DNA of 64,000 nt from Chlorobium sp. (GCA_028277485.1 JANQGE010000070.1:1-64000), one strand, 5' to 3'. Positions 52,829 to 62,533 are shown, numbered from the stretch's first letter. Notes: generated by a model not told the origin, from the sequence alone. Numbers and translations: made by a program.

Positions 52829-53947
52829 TTACAAATAATCCTCCAGTCCTTCCCGGCGCAGCACATCCACAACCTTGCGCACATCCTGTGAACGACCTTT
52901 GCAGCATATCAGCAGTGCGTCCTTGGTATCGATAACAATGATATCCTCAAGACCGACGATTGCGACGGCTTTGTTTCCCGGCTTTTTTATGAAATTATTT
53001 GCTGTGTCCACCTGGACAAGGGTCGAATCAGTGCCTCCCGTTTCCTTACCGTCCTTCCGTTCGATCTTCAGAACATCATCCCAGTTCCCGAGATCCGTCC
53101 ATCCGAAATTTCCCGCCAGCATGCAGACAGATTCAGCATTTTCCATAATACCGTAGGCAATCGACACTGGGTGTATCCAACTGTAGACATCTTCTATCAC
53201 GGCCTTCTCCCGGTCTGACCCAATCGAGTCGTAGATACTCTGCAGATCCTTGTAAAGATCGGGCATGGAGCGTTCAAACTCTCGGCGGATAGCGTCAATG
53301 TGCCAGATAAAAATACCGCTGTTCCAGTAAAAGTCGCCGCTGTCGATAAACTCCTGGGCAGTCTTTATGTCTGGTTTTTCAGCAAAAACCCTGACGGTAA
53401 AAAGCGAAATACTGCTGTCCTGCAAAATGTTCTTGTCTGTCCTGGGTTTACCAATCTGGATATAACCGTACTCCGGTTCCGGTCGGTCAGGAGTTATACC
53501 GATAGTGGCAATACTTTCCCTGTCCTGCGCAACTGCAACTCCGGCCTTAAGTATTTCAGCAAACGCCTGCTCATCGAGCACAAGCAGATCAGCAGGTATA
53601 ACAATCATCACCGCGTCCGGGTCCCTTTTGCGTATATACGCCGTCGCAAGCGCAATACAGGGCGCTGTATCTCTCGCGACCGGCTCGACAAGAATATTCT
53701 CCCGGGGAAACCACGGAAGAGACTGCCACATCATCATCTCCCCCTGGGCGTTTGTTACCACATAGATATTCTCCAGCAGCATGAAATCCCGCATGCGGGC
53801 AATAGCAGACTCAATCATCGTCCCGCTGCTGAAGACATCGATAAACTGTTTGGGGGTTTTCTTTCTCGAATAAGGCCACAGCATCAAACCGCCTGTTCCT
53901 CCGGCCATGATCACTGCATAAACATGCTTTCCGGGAAACTGCATCAT
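52829..53947 (-). CDS. Mannose-1-phosphate guanylyltransferase-like protein
   Basis: Sugar nucleotidylyltransferase of about 372 residues of the ManC/CpsB type, expected to make GDP-mannose. It has AVIMAGGTGG, KKTPKQFIDVFS, EPVARDTAPCIALA, FVIWH-like GIFIWHIDAI and NFGWTDLGNWDD. The GxGxRLWP signature reads GTGGLMLWPYSRKK: one extra residue, and the catalytic-loop Arg replaced. This may weaken or change activity. The longest frame starts with GTG (53968) in the MITE end AGAGGTGCCC; ATG 53947 (MMQFPGK) is more natural. Confidence 0.8.
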   Translation of the reverse strand: MMQFPGKHVYAVIMAGGTGGLMLWPYSRKKTPKQFIDVFSSGTMIESAIARMRDFMLLENIYVVTNAQGEMMMWQSLPWFPRENILVEPVARDTAPCIALATAYIRKRDPDAVMIVIPADLLVLDEQAFAEILKAGVAVAQDRESIATIGITPDRPEPEYGYIQIGKPRTDKNILQDSSISLFTVRVFAEKPDIKTAQEFIDSGDFYWNSGIFIWHIDAIRREFERSMPDLYKDLQSIYDSIGSDREKAVIEDVYSWIHPVSIAYGIMENAESVCMLAGNFGWTDLGNWDDVLKIERKDGKETGGTDSTLVQVDTANNFIKKPGNKAVAIVGLEDIIVIDTKDALLICCKGRSQDVRKVVDVLRREGLEDYL

Positions 53948-53962
53948 CGAGGCTTTATTATT

Positions 53963-54101
53963 GGGCACCTCTATTTATTCCGCGACTTAATTGCTTCGTT
54001 GAGCGACGCTCGAAATCCTCATGTACTCTCTGCACACTCCGGTTTCTCTGGCTCCGTTCGCCTTGCACTTGAACCGCTCATGACAATTAATAGAGGTGCC
54101 C
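53963..54101. mobile_element. MITE reference copy, 139 bp, with target duplication
   Basis: The clearest full copy. GGGCACCTCTATTTATT at the left and AATTAATAGAGGTGCCC at the right are inverted with 16 of 17 matches. TATT flanks both ends (53959-53962, 54102-54105). The interior holds CTCGAAATCCTCATGTACTC and CACTCCGGTTTCTC. There is no coding frame; it must be moved in trans. Confidence 0.92.
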
Positions 54102-54240
54102 TATTGTCTTCAGGATAGAGCTAAAAAGAAGAATTTCAAAGTCTTCCTTCCGTGCTACAATTTTTACATTATAAGTAATTTACCATTTTTTTCGAGGTGG
54201 CCTGAATGGCTGTAACCTGTCCTTTTATGAAGTTTGATGA

Positions 54241-54900
54241 ATGACATCGACGCGCGATAGAGAAATAATACAGAACGCGTGCGCAGAAAAGGGACTCGTG
54301 CTGCATGACAGCCAGCTCCTGCAGCTTGAACAGTATGCCGCCCTTCTGGAATCGGCGAACAAGGCGCTTAATCTTGTAAGCAGGAAGGAAAAAGCTCCCT
54401 TGCTCATCCGGCATATTTTTCACTCCATCCTTATCGGGCTGTTCCACCCTTTTCAGCCAGGTGAAAAAGTACTCGACATCGGAACAGGCGGAGGGCTGCC
54501 CGGCATTCCACTTGCCATAGCATTCCCGGCCGCACAGTTTCTGCTTATCGATGCAACCGGAAAAAAGATCACAGCATGTCAGGATATGATAAGGGCCCTT
54601 GACCTGAAAAACGTCCTCGCAAAAAAGGTCAGAGCGGAAGAGTTGAAAGAAGTAACCTTTGACACCGCTCTCAGTCGCCAGGTTGCCCCGCTTCGCCGTT
54701 TATGCCGCTATGCCGAAAGGCTTTTAACCCCTGGAGGTCTGCTCATATGCCTTAAGGGTGGCGATCTTGAAAAGGAGATTCAGGAAGCACTGGATGCGGC
54801 AAAAAAAAACAACGGCTTCCCTGCCGATGTCACGCTATGCCCGATCGACAGTTTTGACAGTTGCTTTCATAAAAAATATATAGTGATTGCCTGCAGATAG
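54241..54900 (+). CDS. rsmG: 16S rRNA m7G527 methyltransferase
   Basis: SAM-dependent methyltransferase (GidB) of 219 residues. NLVSRKE opens the domain, VLDIGTGGGLPGIPLAIAFP is the SAM motif, LLIDATGKKITACQDM is motif II, and TALSRQVAPL, LICLKGGDLEKEI close the pocket. It converges with the ribosomal operon across a hairpin. Confidence 0.94.
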   Translation: MTSTRDREIIQNACAEKGLVLHDSQLLQLEQYAALLESANKALNLVSRKEKAPLLIRHIFHSILIGLFHPFQPGEKVLDIGTGGGLPGIPLAIAFPAAQFLLIDATGKKITACQDMIRALDLKNVLAKKVRAEELKEVTFDTALSRQVAPLRRLCRYAERLLTPGGLLICLKGGDLEKEIQEALDAAKKNNGFPADVTLCPIDSFDSCFHKKYIVIACR

Positions 54901-54919
54901 ACGGCCCCAACAAGAGAAA

Positions 54920-54954
54920 GGCATCTCAAAAACCTGTTCTGTTTCCGAGATGCC
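54920..54954. terminator. Two-way hairpin between rsmG and rplQ
   Basis: GGCATCTC (54920-54927) pairs with GAGATGCC (54947-54954), 8 bp with a 19-base loop. It lies between the convergent rsmG and the end of the ribosomal operon. T-tracts are short on both sides, so termination strength is uncertain. Confidence 0.55.
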
Positions 54955-54988
54955 CTATAGGTATGACTGCCTGGGACAAGGCTGCGGC

Positions 54989-55492
54989 TTACTTTTCTTC
55001 TCCTGCCGCTGCTTCGTTTTCGGCGGGAGCGGCTGCCTCACTCTTCGGGGATGATTCAGCGGTGGCCTTCTTGGAGCCCCGCAGGCGTTTCGAGCGATCC
55101 TGTTTTCCTTTTTTCGGTTCCGCGGCCGGTGCTTCGGTATAATCGACAAGCTCGAGCACAGCCATTTTCGCCGCATCGCCGTACCGGGGAGCGAGCTTTA
55201 CCACTCTTGTATAACCGCCATTCCTGTCAGCCACCTTGCCGATGATATCTTCAAAAAGTTCACGTATGGCGGCCTTGTCACGAATTTTCCGGAAGATAAT
55301 ACGTTGAGCATGAATGGTTCCCCCCTTGGCCTTTGTAATAATTTTTTCAACGTATTTACGCGTCTCCTTGGCTTTCGCTTCGGTGGTTTCTATACGTTTA
55401 TGCAGCAACAACTGTGTCGATAAACCAGCCAGAGTTGCTTTTCTATGGGCTGCTGTTCGCCCGAGTTTCCTTGCTGACTTTACTTTGCGCAT
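54989..55492 (-). CDS. rplQ: 50S ribosomal protein L17
   Basis: Last gene of the spc/alpha operon; 167 residues. The L17 core ([42 protein letters not shown]) ends near 120. A C-terminal extension of about 45 residues, first basic ([16 protein letters not shown]) and then Ala/Glu-rich, is longer than in most bacteria; such tails occur in related Bacteroidetes/Chlorobi. Confidence 0.96.
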   Translation of the reverse strand: MRKVKSARKLGRTAAHRKATLAGLSTQLLLHKRIETTEAKAKETRKYVEKIITKAKGGTIHAQRIIFRKIRDKAAIRELFEDIIGKVADRNGGYTRVVKLAPRYGDAAKMAVLELVDYTEAPAAEPKKGKQDRSKRLRGSKKATAESSPKSEAAAPAENEAAAGEEK

Positions 55493-55549
55493 AACTGCAT
55501 GGTTCTCTCAAGGTACCCTCAAGAATTCAAAAAAATCTTTTTATCACGG

Positions 55550-56536
55550 TTACCCTTTCATCTGATACTTGGTTATATCCATACCAAATTTCAGGTCAAA
55601 CTTCTCCAGCTGCTCCTTCAGCTCCATGAGGGATTTTTTCCCGAAGTTTTTGTAGGTAAGGAGTTCATCCTCCTTGCGGGAAACCAGATCACCAAGCGTT
55701 TCGATTTCGGCAAGCCTCAAACAGTTATGAGAACGAACCGAAAGATCAAGGTCCTCTATTCTGGTTTGAAACAGCTTGCGCATGTTTTCGAACTCATCGT
55801 CTTGCTGCTTGTATTCCTCTTCGGTAAACTCTTCCTCGGTCGGAGAGAAGTTTGCAAAAAGCGAAACGTGCTCATTGATGATCTTGCCTGCGAGGCTTAT
55901 TGAATCATCAGGGGATATGGAACCGTCGGTTTCCACATCGAGAATCATCTTCTCATAATCGGTACGCTGGCCTACCCGGGTGTTTTCAACGGAAAACTTC
56001 ACGTTTTTGATAGGGGTAAAGATCGCGTCAAGAGCAATAAACCCTATAGGCATTCCTTCCCCGCGATTCTCTTCGGCCGGCACATAGCCCCTTCCGCGGC
56101 CTATATAAACATCCATGCTCAGTTTCGCCCCTGAATTTACCGTTGCGATGTGCAGATCACTGTTGAGCACTTCGAACTCCCCTTCCTGTGCAACGATATT
56201 CCCAGCAGTAACATCCGCAGGACCTTCTACGGTCACCGATGTTTTGCAGCTTCTCTTGGTTGAGGATTTGAAGCGAATTTTTTTCAGGTTAAGAATAATC
56301 TCGGGCACATCTTCACGAACCCCGCTAACAGCAGAAAATTCATGAAAAACGCCTTCGATTTTCACCCCTGTAATAGCTGTACCCGGCAGAGATGCCAAGA
56401 GCACCCTGCGCATTGCATTGCCCAGTGTAACGCCGTAGCCTCTCTCGAGAGGCTGAGCTATAAACGTTCCATACCTATCATTATGCGTTCCTTCGTCAAC
56501 ATCGATTTTCTCAGGCATCTGCATTTGGTATATCAT
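55550..56536 (-). CDS. rpoA: RNA polymerase alpha subunit
   Basis: A 328-residue subunit. The N-terminal domain ([26 protein letters not shown], in part) dimerises and holds beta/beta-prime; the C-terminal domain ([23 protein letters not shown], then [17 protein letters not shown]) contacts UP elements and activators. The linker is acidic (about 235-255). Classic position between rpsD and rplQ. Confidence 0.98.
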   Translation of the reverse strand: MIYQMQMPEKIDVDEGTHNDRYGTFIAQPLERGYGVTLGNAMRRVLLASLPGTAITGVKIEGVFHEFSAVSGVREDVPEIILNLKKIRFKSSTKRSCKTSVTVEGPADVTAGNIVAQEGEFEVLNSDLHIATVNSGAKLSMDVYIGRGRGYVPAEENRGEGMPIGFIALDAIFTPIKNVKFSVENTRVGQRTDYEKMILDVETDGSISPDDSISLAGKIINEHVSLFANFSPTEEEFTEEEYKQQDDEFENMRKLFQTRIEDLDLSVRSHNCLRLAEIETLGDLVSRKEDELLTYKNFGKKSLMELKEQLEKFDLKFGMDITKYQMKG

Positions 56537-56565
56537 GGTCTTTATACCTTAGAGTTTCATTAAAA

Positions 56566-57177
56566 TCACTTGGAGTACAACTCAACAACCAGCTGTTCAT
56601 TAAACGGCTCCTGTACTTCTTCCCGCTCAGGCACTGTCAGAAATACCGCCTTCTTATGTGCCTTGTCGACCTGGATCCATGAAGGTATGCGCGATTCCGG
56701 AGCTCTGTTGATCGAGTCTGTAACCGCATCAAGGTTCTGGCTTTTCTGCCTGAACTCAATTGCGTCGCCCGGTTTCAACAAACATGAAGGAATATTGACT
56801 TTTTTTCCGTTAACCAGAAGATGGCCATGCGTTACAAGCTGCCTCGCCCCTGCTCTTGAAGGCGAGAACCCGGCCCTGAAAACAACATTGTCAAAACGTC
56901 TTTCAAGAAGTCTTACCAGGTTGTCACCGGTAACACCGCGCTGGGATACCGCTTTCTTGTAGTAGTTGCGGAACTGCTTTTCAAGCACACCATACAGGTA
57001 TTTCATCTTCTGTTTTTCACGAAGCTGTAATGCATATTCCGAAACCTTGCCTCTTCTTGACTGCCCATGTTCACCCGGGGCATAAGGCCGCTTTTCGAGA
57101 TATTTTTCAGCTTTAGGCGAAAGAGCAACCCCTAACCTTCTTGATACTTTAGTTATAGAACCTCTGAACCGTGCCAT
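56566..57177 (-). CDS. rpsD: 30S ribosomal protein S4
   Basis: Primary 16S rRNA-binding protein of 203 residues. The N-terminal [29 protein letters not shown] lacks the zinc cysteines of the C+ form. The S4 domain follows ([43 protein letters not shown], in part). Confidence 0.97.
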   Translation of the reverse strand: MARFRGSITKVSRRLGVALSPKAEKYLEKRPYAPGEHGQSRRGKVSEYALQLREKQKMKYLYGVLEKQFRNYYKKAVSQRGVTGDNLVRLLERRFDNVVFRAGFSPSRAGARQLVTHGHLLVNGKKVNIPSCLLKPGDAIEFRQKSQNLDAVTDSINRAPESRIPSWIQVDKAHKKAVFLTVPEREEVQEPFNEQLVVELYSK

Positions 57178-57224
57178 ATCGTATTAGCTCGTTGAAAATA
57201 TTCTTCTTGGTAGATAAAAGGAGG

Positions 57225-57608
57225 TTAGACCCTTCTGCGCTTGGGAGGCCTGCAGCCGTTATGCGGCAGGGGGGTAATATCCTTGATAGACCTCACTTCA
57301 AGACCGGCACCCTGAAGAGCCCTGATAGCCGCATCTCTTCCTGAACCGGGGCCTTTAATAAACACATGCACATACCGCATACCAAGGTCATAGGCCTCTT
57401 TTGCGGCGGCCTCAGATGTCACCTGAGAGGCATAGGGTGTGTTTTTCTTGGACCCTTTAAAACCGTTTTTACCGGCGCTCGACCAGGAAACAGTGTTTCC
57501 CTGCATATCGGTAATGGTTACAAGCACGTTGTTGAACGAAGCCTTGATGTGCACCGTACCTTCAGGAGTAACTTTTACTTTTTTCTTTTTCCTGCTTGTT
57601 GTAGCCAT
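57225..57608 (-). CDS. rpsK: 30S ribosomal protein S11
   Basis: A 127-residue platform protein. [40 protein letters not shown] and [20 protein letters not shown] are standard, ending CRPPKRRRV. It lies between rpsM and rpsD. Confidence 0.97.
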   Translation of the reverse strand: MATTSRKKKKVKVTPEGTVHIKASFNNVLVTITDMQGNTVSWSSAGKNGFKGSKKNTPYASQVTSEAAAKEAYDLGMRYVHVFIKGPGSGRDAAIRALQGAGLEVRSIKDITPLPHNGCRPPKRRRV

Positions 57609-57658
57609 GTATCTTTACAATCTTTGGTATCTGTGTTAGCAATCTCAACTGCAGACTA

Positions 57659-58036
57659 TTATTTTTTGACCGCCTTCTTTTTGCCGGCAACAGTCTTGCG
57701 CCTGCCTTTTCGTGTCCTTGCATTTGTCTGTGTACGCTGACCCCTCACCGGCAGCGAACGTCTGTGACGCAGCCCTCTGTAGCAGCCGATATCCATCAAC
57801 CGCTTGATGGACAACTGCTGTTCACCTCTTGCCTGACCTTCTACAATGTAACCCTCGGCAATAATCTCCCTGATTGCATGGGCTTCTTCGTCGCTTAGTT
57901 CGGAAATCTTCCTTGCAGGATCAATGCTGGCTCGTTCAAGAATATTTTTCGCGGATGTTCTTCCGATGCCGTAAATATGTGTCAAGGCAATAACAGCATG
58001 CTTGTTGAGCGGCAAATTTACCCCAGCTATCCTCAT
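57659..58036 (-). CDS. rpsM: 30S ribosomal protein S13
   Basis: A 125-residue head protein that contacts P-site t[27 protein letters not shown] (in part) starts it; [30 protein letters not shown] is the conserved basic end (in part). Confidence 0.97.
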   Translation of the reverse strand: MRIAGVNLPLNKHAVIALTHIYGIGRTSAKNILERASIDPARKISELSDEEAHAIREIIAEGYIVEGQARGEQQLSIKRLMDIGCYRGLRHRRSLPVRGQRTQTNARTRKGRRKTVAGKKKAVKK

Positions 58037-58074
58037 AGTCTTGTTTGTAATTCGTTTTCTTTAAACTTGCCGGA

Positions 58075-58191
58075 TTAACCCTGGCGCTGCTTGTGACTCG
58101 GGTTTACCTTGCAAATCACAAACCTCTTTCCCTTGCGCCTGATAACGCGGCAGTGCTCACAGCGTTTTTTGATTGATGAATAAACCTTCAT
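58075..58191 (-). CDS. rpmJ: 50S ribosomal protein L36
   Basis: A 38-residue protein starting [14 protein letters not shown]. The zinc-ribbon ligands C11, C14, C27 and H33 are all present, so it is the zinc-binding form. It lies between infA and rpsM. Confidence 0.95.
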   Translation of the reverse strand: MKVYSSIKKRCEHCRVIRRKGKRFVICKVNPSHKQRQG

Positions 58192-58315
58192 GTTCAACCC
58201 TACCTTATTATACAATATTATCACCCTTCTAAAACAGAAAAGGCCCTTAATATAATAAAATTCTCAAGATATAATCAACTCTGCACCTGTTTTCGGGAAT
58301 TTCTTGCACCTGAGC

Positions 58316-58534
58316 TTACTTGTACCTGTATGTTATCCTTCCTTTTGTAAGATCGTAGGGGGAAATCTGAACCTTGACCTTGTCACCAGGAAGTATCCTG
58401 ATATAGTGCATGCGGATCTTCCCTGATACATGCGCCAGGATCTCCAGCCCGTTTTCGAGCTTTACCTTGAACTGCGCGTTCGGCAGCGCTTCAAGTATTT
58501 CACCTTCAACTTCAATTGCCTCTTCCTTCGCCAA
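58316..58534 (-). CDS. infA: Translation initiation factor IF-1
   Basis: S1/OB-fold factor of 72 residues that binds the ribosomal A site. [19 protein letters not shown] and [14 protein letters not shown] are typical. The start is TTG 58534 (AKEEA follows), with AAGGAGT upstream. The longer frame from 58645 runs through a MITE and is not genuine. Confidence 0.94.
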   Translation of the reverse strand: MAKEEAIEVEGEILEALPNAQFKVKLENGLEILAHVSGKIRMHYIRILPGDKVKVQISPYDLTKGRITYRYK

Positions 58535-58566
58535 TGTTATTGACTCCTTTTTCAGTTCAGGATTAT

Positions 58567-58676
58567 GAGCACCTCTATTTATTCCGCGCTTCAATTGCTT
58601 CGTTGAGCGGATGGGAAGGGTTTCTGCACTCCGTTCGCCTTGCACTTGAACCGCTCGACAATTAATAGCGGCGCCC
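58567..58676. mobile_element. MITE copy inside the ribosomal operon, 110 bp
   Basis: Short-subtype copy, ends GAGCACCTCTATTTATT and AATTAATAGCGGCGCCC, flanked by TTAT at 58563-58566 and 58677-58680. It sits between map and infA, 33 bases upstream of the infA start, in the middle of a transcription unit. Confidence 0.92.
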
Positions 58677-58710
58677 TTATACAGGATGCCTTTAAACTAC
58701 TGCATCCATT

Positions 58711-59487
58711 TCACGGAAGCGTCATAATTTCAGCTCTGTCTTTTCGTACGATAATCGTGTGCTCAAAGTGAGCCGAAGGCTTGCCGTCTTCGGTTACCGC
58801 AACCCATTCACCGTTTTTCGAAATGGCGTTCCGGGACCTTCCCATCGCTATCATAGGCTCAATAGCAAGAGCCATTCCTTCTCTGAGCTTTATACCTGTT
58901 TTTCTTCTTCCATAATTCGGGACCGGAGGCTCTTCATGCAAGTCGGTGCCGATACCGTGTCCCACCATATTTTCTATGACACTGAAGCCGAACGAGCGGG
59001 CATGCTCCTCAACTGCCGACGATATATCGTGAAGATGGTTCCCGGCAATCGCCTGGCTGATCCCCCTCTCAAGACATTCCCTGGTTACCTCGACAAGCTG
59101 CCGGACCTTCGGGTCAACTTCCCCGATCATATAGGTGCGTGCAGAATCCCCATGATACCCTCCTTTGAAGACACCGCAATCCACCGAAACAATATCACCT
59201 TCCTGTATGATCCTCCTGTTGCTCGGTACCCCGTGAACAACTTCTTCATTGATTGAGATGCACAGCGTTGCCGGATATGGGGCCACATCGGGATCGCCCT
59301 TGGGCGCGTAGTTGAGAAAACTCGGCACACCGCCATGATCACGGATATAGGTTTCTGCCATACTGTCGAGATGGAGGGTTGCCATACCCTCACGGATCTC
59401 GCTGCCTATCATGTCAAGTACCTGGGCGACAATGGCGCCCGATGCTCTCATTAACTCAATTTCTCTTTGACTCTTGATCGTGATCAT
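58711..59487 (-). CDS. map: Methionine aminopeptidase, type I
   Basis: Removes initiator methionine; 258 residues. Metal ligands are visible in VSVDCGVFKGGYHGDSART (two Asp), GHGIGTDLHEEP (His), AIEPMIAMG (Glu) and HFEHTIIV (Glu region). It follows secY in the operon. adk, often between secY and map, is missing. Confidence 0.96.
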   Translation of the reverse strand: MITIKSQREIELMRASGAIVAQVLDMIGSEIREGMATLHLDSMAETYIRDHGGVPSFLNYAPKGDPDVAPYPATLCISINEEVVHGVPSNRRIIQEGDIVSVDCGVFKGGYHGDSARTYMIGEVDPKVRQLVEVTRECLERGISQAIAGNHLHDISSAVEEHARSFGFSVIENMVGHGIGTDLHEEPPVPNYGRRKTGIKLREGMALAIEPMIAMGRSRNAISKNGEWVAVTEDGKPSAHFEHTIIVRKDRAEIMTLP

Positions 59488-59506
59488 ATGTTTTTCAACC
59501 TCATTC

Positions 59507-60832
59507 TTATCGGCGTCCGCGCATTTTACCTGATTTCATAAATCCATCATAATGACGCATCAGAAGATGGCTTTCGATCTGCTGAAGCGTATCAAGTCCG
59601 ACGCCGACTATAATAAGGAGGCTTGTACCGCCGAAAAACTGTGCAAAACCGGGAGTTACATTGGCGAACTTTGTCAGAAACGTGGGCAGAACAGCAATAA
59701 ACGCCAAAGATATGGCGCCGGGAAGCGTGATCCTGGTTAAAATGTTGTCTATAAAATCAGCGGTACTCTTTCCGGGACGAACACCGGGGATAAAACCGCC
59801 CTGGCGGCGCATCGTGTCGGCAACCTCCTTCGGATTAAAAGCGATAGCCGTATAGAAATAGGTAAAGAACACAATCATGGAACCAAACATGATCGCGTAC
59901 CACCATGAGTCATAAGCGAACACATTGGCTACATTCTGCATCACCTCGCTTTCAGGAAAGAAAGAGACAAACGTGCTCGGAAGAAACATGATGGACTGGG
60001 CGAAAATAATCGGCATAACACCTGCGGTGTTTACCCTCATCGGAATGTACTGGGTGCCTCCCCCGTACATCTTCCGGCCGACAACTCTTTTCGCGTGCTG
60101 CACGGGAATCCGCCGTGTACCGACGGTAAGCACAACGACCGCCGCGACAATTACCACCATCAAGGCAAGAATGACAAACTCGACGATCCAGTTTTTGTTT
60201 CCGAGGGCCACGGACTGAAACTCTGCAACGAGCGATTGCGGGAAATGGGCAAGAATACCGATCATAATAATGAGGGATATTCCATTGCCTATGCCGCTTT
60301 CGGTTATTTTCTCACCGAGCCACATGACAAAAAGCGTGCTGGCAGTAAGAATCACAACCGTCGAAAACAGGAAGAAAAACCCCGGGTCGGGCACAACGAC
60401 ACGGCCAAACGATGCAGGGCTTGCAAGGCTGACGCTCATCCCCCAGGCTTGTAGCGACGCGATCAGCACTGTCCCATAGCGCGTATACTGGTTGATTTTC
60501 TGTCGGCCTTCCTCTCCTTCCTTCTGGAGTTTCTGGAAATAGGGAGTAACCGCTCCGAGCAGCTGGATAATAATTGCAGACGAAATATACGGCATGATTC
60601 CCAGCGAGAAAATCGACGCCCTGGCAAACGCACCGCCAACAAACAGGTCAAACAGGCCGAAAAGATCACTGGCATGTGATTGTGATGCCCCTGATACCGC
60701 TGTCGCATCGACTCCGGGAAGCGTTATATGCGATCCGATTCTGTAAATAAACAAGAGCAGCAGCGTATACAGGATCCGCTGCCGCAATTCAGGGATCTTA
60801 TTGATATTCTGCAGGCTCTCAGTCAGCTTCAT
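59507..60832 (-). CDS. secY: Protein translocase channel subunit SecY
   Basis: Ten-helix channel of the Sec translocon; 441 residues. It starts KIPELRQRILYTLLLLFIYRIG (in part), the plug helix carries SDLFGLFDLFVGGAF, and TAIAFNPKEVADTMRRQGGFIPGVRPGK is the signature loop (in part). It lies between rplO and map. Confidence 0.97.
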   Translation of the reverse strand: MKLTESLQNINKIPELRQRILYTLLLLFIYRIGSHITLPGVDATAVSGASQSHASDLFGLFDLFVGGAFARASIFSLGIMPYISSAIIIQLLGAVTPYFQKLQKEGEEGRQKINQYTRYGTVLIASLQAWGMSVSLASPASFGRVVVPDPGFFFLFSTVVILTASTLFVMWLGEKITESGIGNGISLIIMIGILAHFPQSLVAEFQSVALGNKNWIVEFVILALMVVIVAAVVVLTVGTRRIPVQHAKRVVGRKMYGGGTQYIPMRVNTAGVMPIIFAQSIMFLPSTFVSFFPESEVMQNVANVFAYDSWWYAIMFGSMIVFFTYFYTAIAFNPKEVADTMRRQGGFIPGVRPGKSTADFIDNILTRITLPGAISLAFIAVLPTFLTKFANVTPGFAQFFGGTSLLIIVGVGLDTLQQIESHLLMRHYDGFMKSGKMRGRR

Positions 60833-60846
60833 AAGTGATCAGAGGT

Positions 60847-61395
60847 TCAGGACTTCTTCTCTTTTGTCTTTTTCACACGGGCTTTCGGTTTCATCAGCGC
60901 TTCTTCAACCGGCAGATTCTTAACTCTTTCAGCTTCGAGAAGCGTACGCTCTGCAAGCGTAATCTTACCACCCGCCTGCCGGATCTTTTCCTCGGCGGCC
61001 TTGCTGACGAAATGCGTGGTTATGGCAACCGGAGTCTTCAGTTCCCCGTTTCCAAGAATCTTGAAATAATCTGCCTTGCTTGCACTGCAGAGCTTCTTGA
61101 GATCCTCGACCGTGATTTCAGATGATGTCTTGCCGTTTTCAATCCACTGTGCAATCTGTGACAGATTTACCGGAACTACATTCTTTCTGTTTGGTTTGGT
61201 AAAGCCAAATTTAGGCAGCCTTCTGTAAATCGGCATCTGGCCTCCCTCGGATATCGGACGGGTATAACCGCTTCGCGACTGCTGACCCTTGTTACCCTTT
61301 CCGGCTGTTGTTCCTTTTCCCGATCCCGGCCCGCGGCCAATACGTTTCCTGTTTTTTACCGCACCTTTGGCAGGATTTAGTGAACTTAAATCCAT
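60847..61395 (-). CDS. rplO: 50S ribosomal protein L15
   Basis: A 182-residue protein. LNPAKGAVKNRKRIGRGPGSGKG, GQQSRSGY and EGGQMPIYRRLPKFGF are the conserved N-terminal half. ATG 61395 (MDLSSL) is used; the longer frame adds 31 unrelated residues. The C-terminus has a basic extension (KPKARVKKTKEKK). Confidence 0.96.
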   Translation of the reverse strand: MDLSSLNPAKGAVKNRKRIGRGPGSGKGTTAGKGNKGQQSRSGYTRPISEGGQMPIYRRLPKFGFTKPNRKNVVPVNLSQIAQWIENGKTSSEITVEDLKKLCSASKADYFKILGNGELKTPVAITTHFVSKAAEEKIRQAGGKITLAERTLLEAERVKNLPVEEALMKPKARVKKTKEKKS

Positions 61396-61430
61396 TTTCT
61401 TCAATTCCTGACTTGCAATTATTGAAACTC

Positions 61431-61616
61431 TTACAGCTCTTCGACTTTTACCATATGTTGAACAACCCTGATCTGCCCTCTCGTGCACGGATTGTCCTGT
61501 TTTTCAACCCGGTAACTGGGCCTTCCAAGGCCAAGTGCTTTGATGGTTGCTTTTTGCTTCTTCGTACACCCGATCATGCTGCGCACCTGGGTGATGGTAA
61601 TCTTTTTATCGCTCAT
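61431..61616 (-). CDS. rpmD: 50S ribosomal protein L30
   Basis: A 61-residue protein: MSDKKITITQVRSMIGC, ALGLGRPSYRVEK, GQIRVVQHMVKVEE. ATG 61616 is chosen from the family length. It lies between rpsE and rplO. Confidence 0.95.
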   Translation of the reverse strand: MSDKKITITQVRSMIGCTKKQKATIKALGLGRPSYRVEKQDNPCTRGQIRVVQHMVKVEEL

Positions 61617-61632
61617 TATCCCCACGCTCTGT

Positions 61633-62151
61633 TTAGCTTTCAAAAACCTCTTTCAAACTTTTTGAACGTCTCTCAGCGACATCATAAGCATCTGATATGC
61701 TTTCAAGGCCCTTAATTGCGGCTTTTACCACATTATGAGGATTCGACGAGCCAAGCGACTTGGCCAGAATATCATGAACGCCGGCCATTTCAAGAACAGC
61801 ACGAACTGCCCCGCCTGCAATCAAACCCGTACCTGGCGTCGCAGGTTTCATCATGACTTTTGCCGAACCATACTTGGCGACGATCTGATGAGGGATGGTG
61901 CCCTTGACAATAGGAACTTTGATAACATTTTTTTTCCCATCTTCAACGCCTTTGGCAATTGCATCCTGCACTTCATTTGCCTTGCCAAGCCCGTAACCGA
62001 CATGCCCTTCCTTGTCACCGACAACAACGATCGCATTGAAGCCGAATCTCTTTCCGCCCTTGACAACCTTGGCGGTTCTATTGATATGGACCAGTTTCTC
62101 TTTCAGGTTTAACTCGCCAGGCCTGATATTTTTCGCTGTTTTCTTCGCCAT
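61633..62151 (-). CDS. rpsE: 30S ribosomal protein S5
   Basis: A 172-residue protein with [22 protein letters not shown] (in part), [18 protein letters not shown] and [22 protein letters not shown] (in part). ATG 62151 (MAKKTAKN) is used. It lies between rplR and rpmD. Confidence 0.96.
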   Translation of the reverse strand: MAKKTAKNIRPGELNLKEKLVHINRTAKVVKGGKRFGFNAIVVVGDKEGHVGYGLGKANEVQDAIAKGVEDGKKNVIKVPIVKGTIPHQIVAKYGSAKVMMKPATPGTGLIAGGAVRAVLEMAGVHDILAKSLGSSNPHNVVKAAIKGLESISDAYDVAERRSKSLKEVFES

Positions 62152-62173
62152 GAACACTCTCTTTGTATCTGTT

Positions 62174-62533
62174 TTAAAAAACCAGTCCGGCTTCTCTGGC
62201 ACCTTCTGCAAGAGCCCTTACCCTGCCGTGGTATCGAAATCCGTTACGGTCGAACACCACTTTTGTAACCCCCTTTTCGACAGCTTTCCCACCTATCTGT
62301 TTCCCCACAGTATGGCTGATCTCGGTTTTTGTACCCTTCAGTTCCCGGTTCTCTTTCGACATGCTGGAAACAGTCACAAGAGTGACACCGTTACCATCGT
62401 CGACCAGCTGTGCATAAATCTGCGACAAACTCCTGTATACGCAAAGTCTCGGCTTTTCTGCAGTTCCCTGCCCTCTGGCTTTGCTGCGTCTTTTGATTTT
62501 CTGCCTGCGTGCGGTTTTTTCGACTTGTCCCAT
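62174..62533 (-). CDS. rplR: 50S ribosomal protein L18
   Basis: A 119-residue 5S rRNA-binding protein. [34 protein letters not shown] and [24 protein letters not shown] (in part) are conserved. Confidence 0.96.
   Translation of the reverse strand: MGQVEKTARRQKIKRRSKARGQGTAEKPRLCVYRSLSQIYAQLVDDGNGVTLVTVSSMSKENRELKGTKTEISHTVGKQIGGKAVEKGVTKVVFDRNGFRYHGRVRALAEGAREAGLVF

Noticed and set aside
58316..58645. Longer infA frame starting in the MITE
   Set aside because: IF-1 is about 72 residues; the extra 37 codons come from the MITE and flank, and the TTG at 58534 has its own ribosome site.
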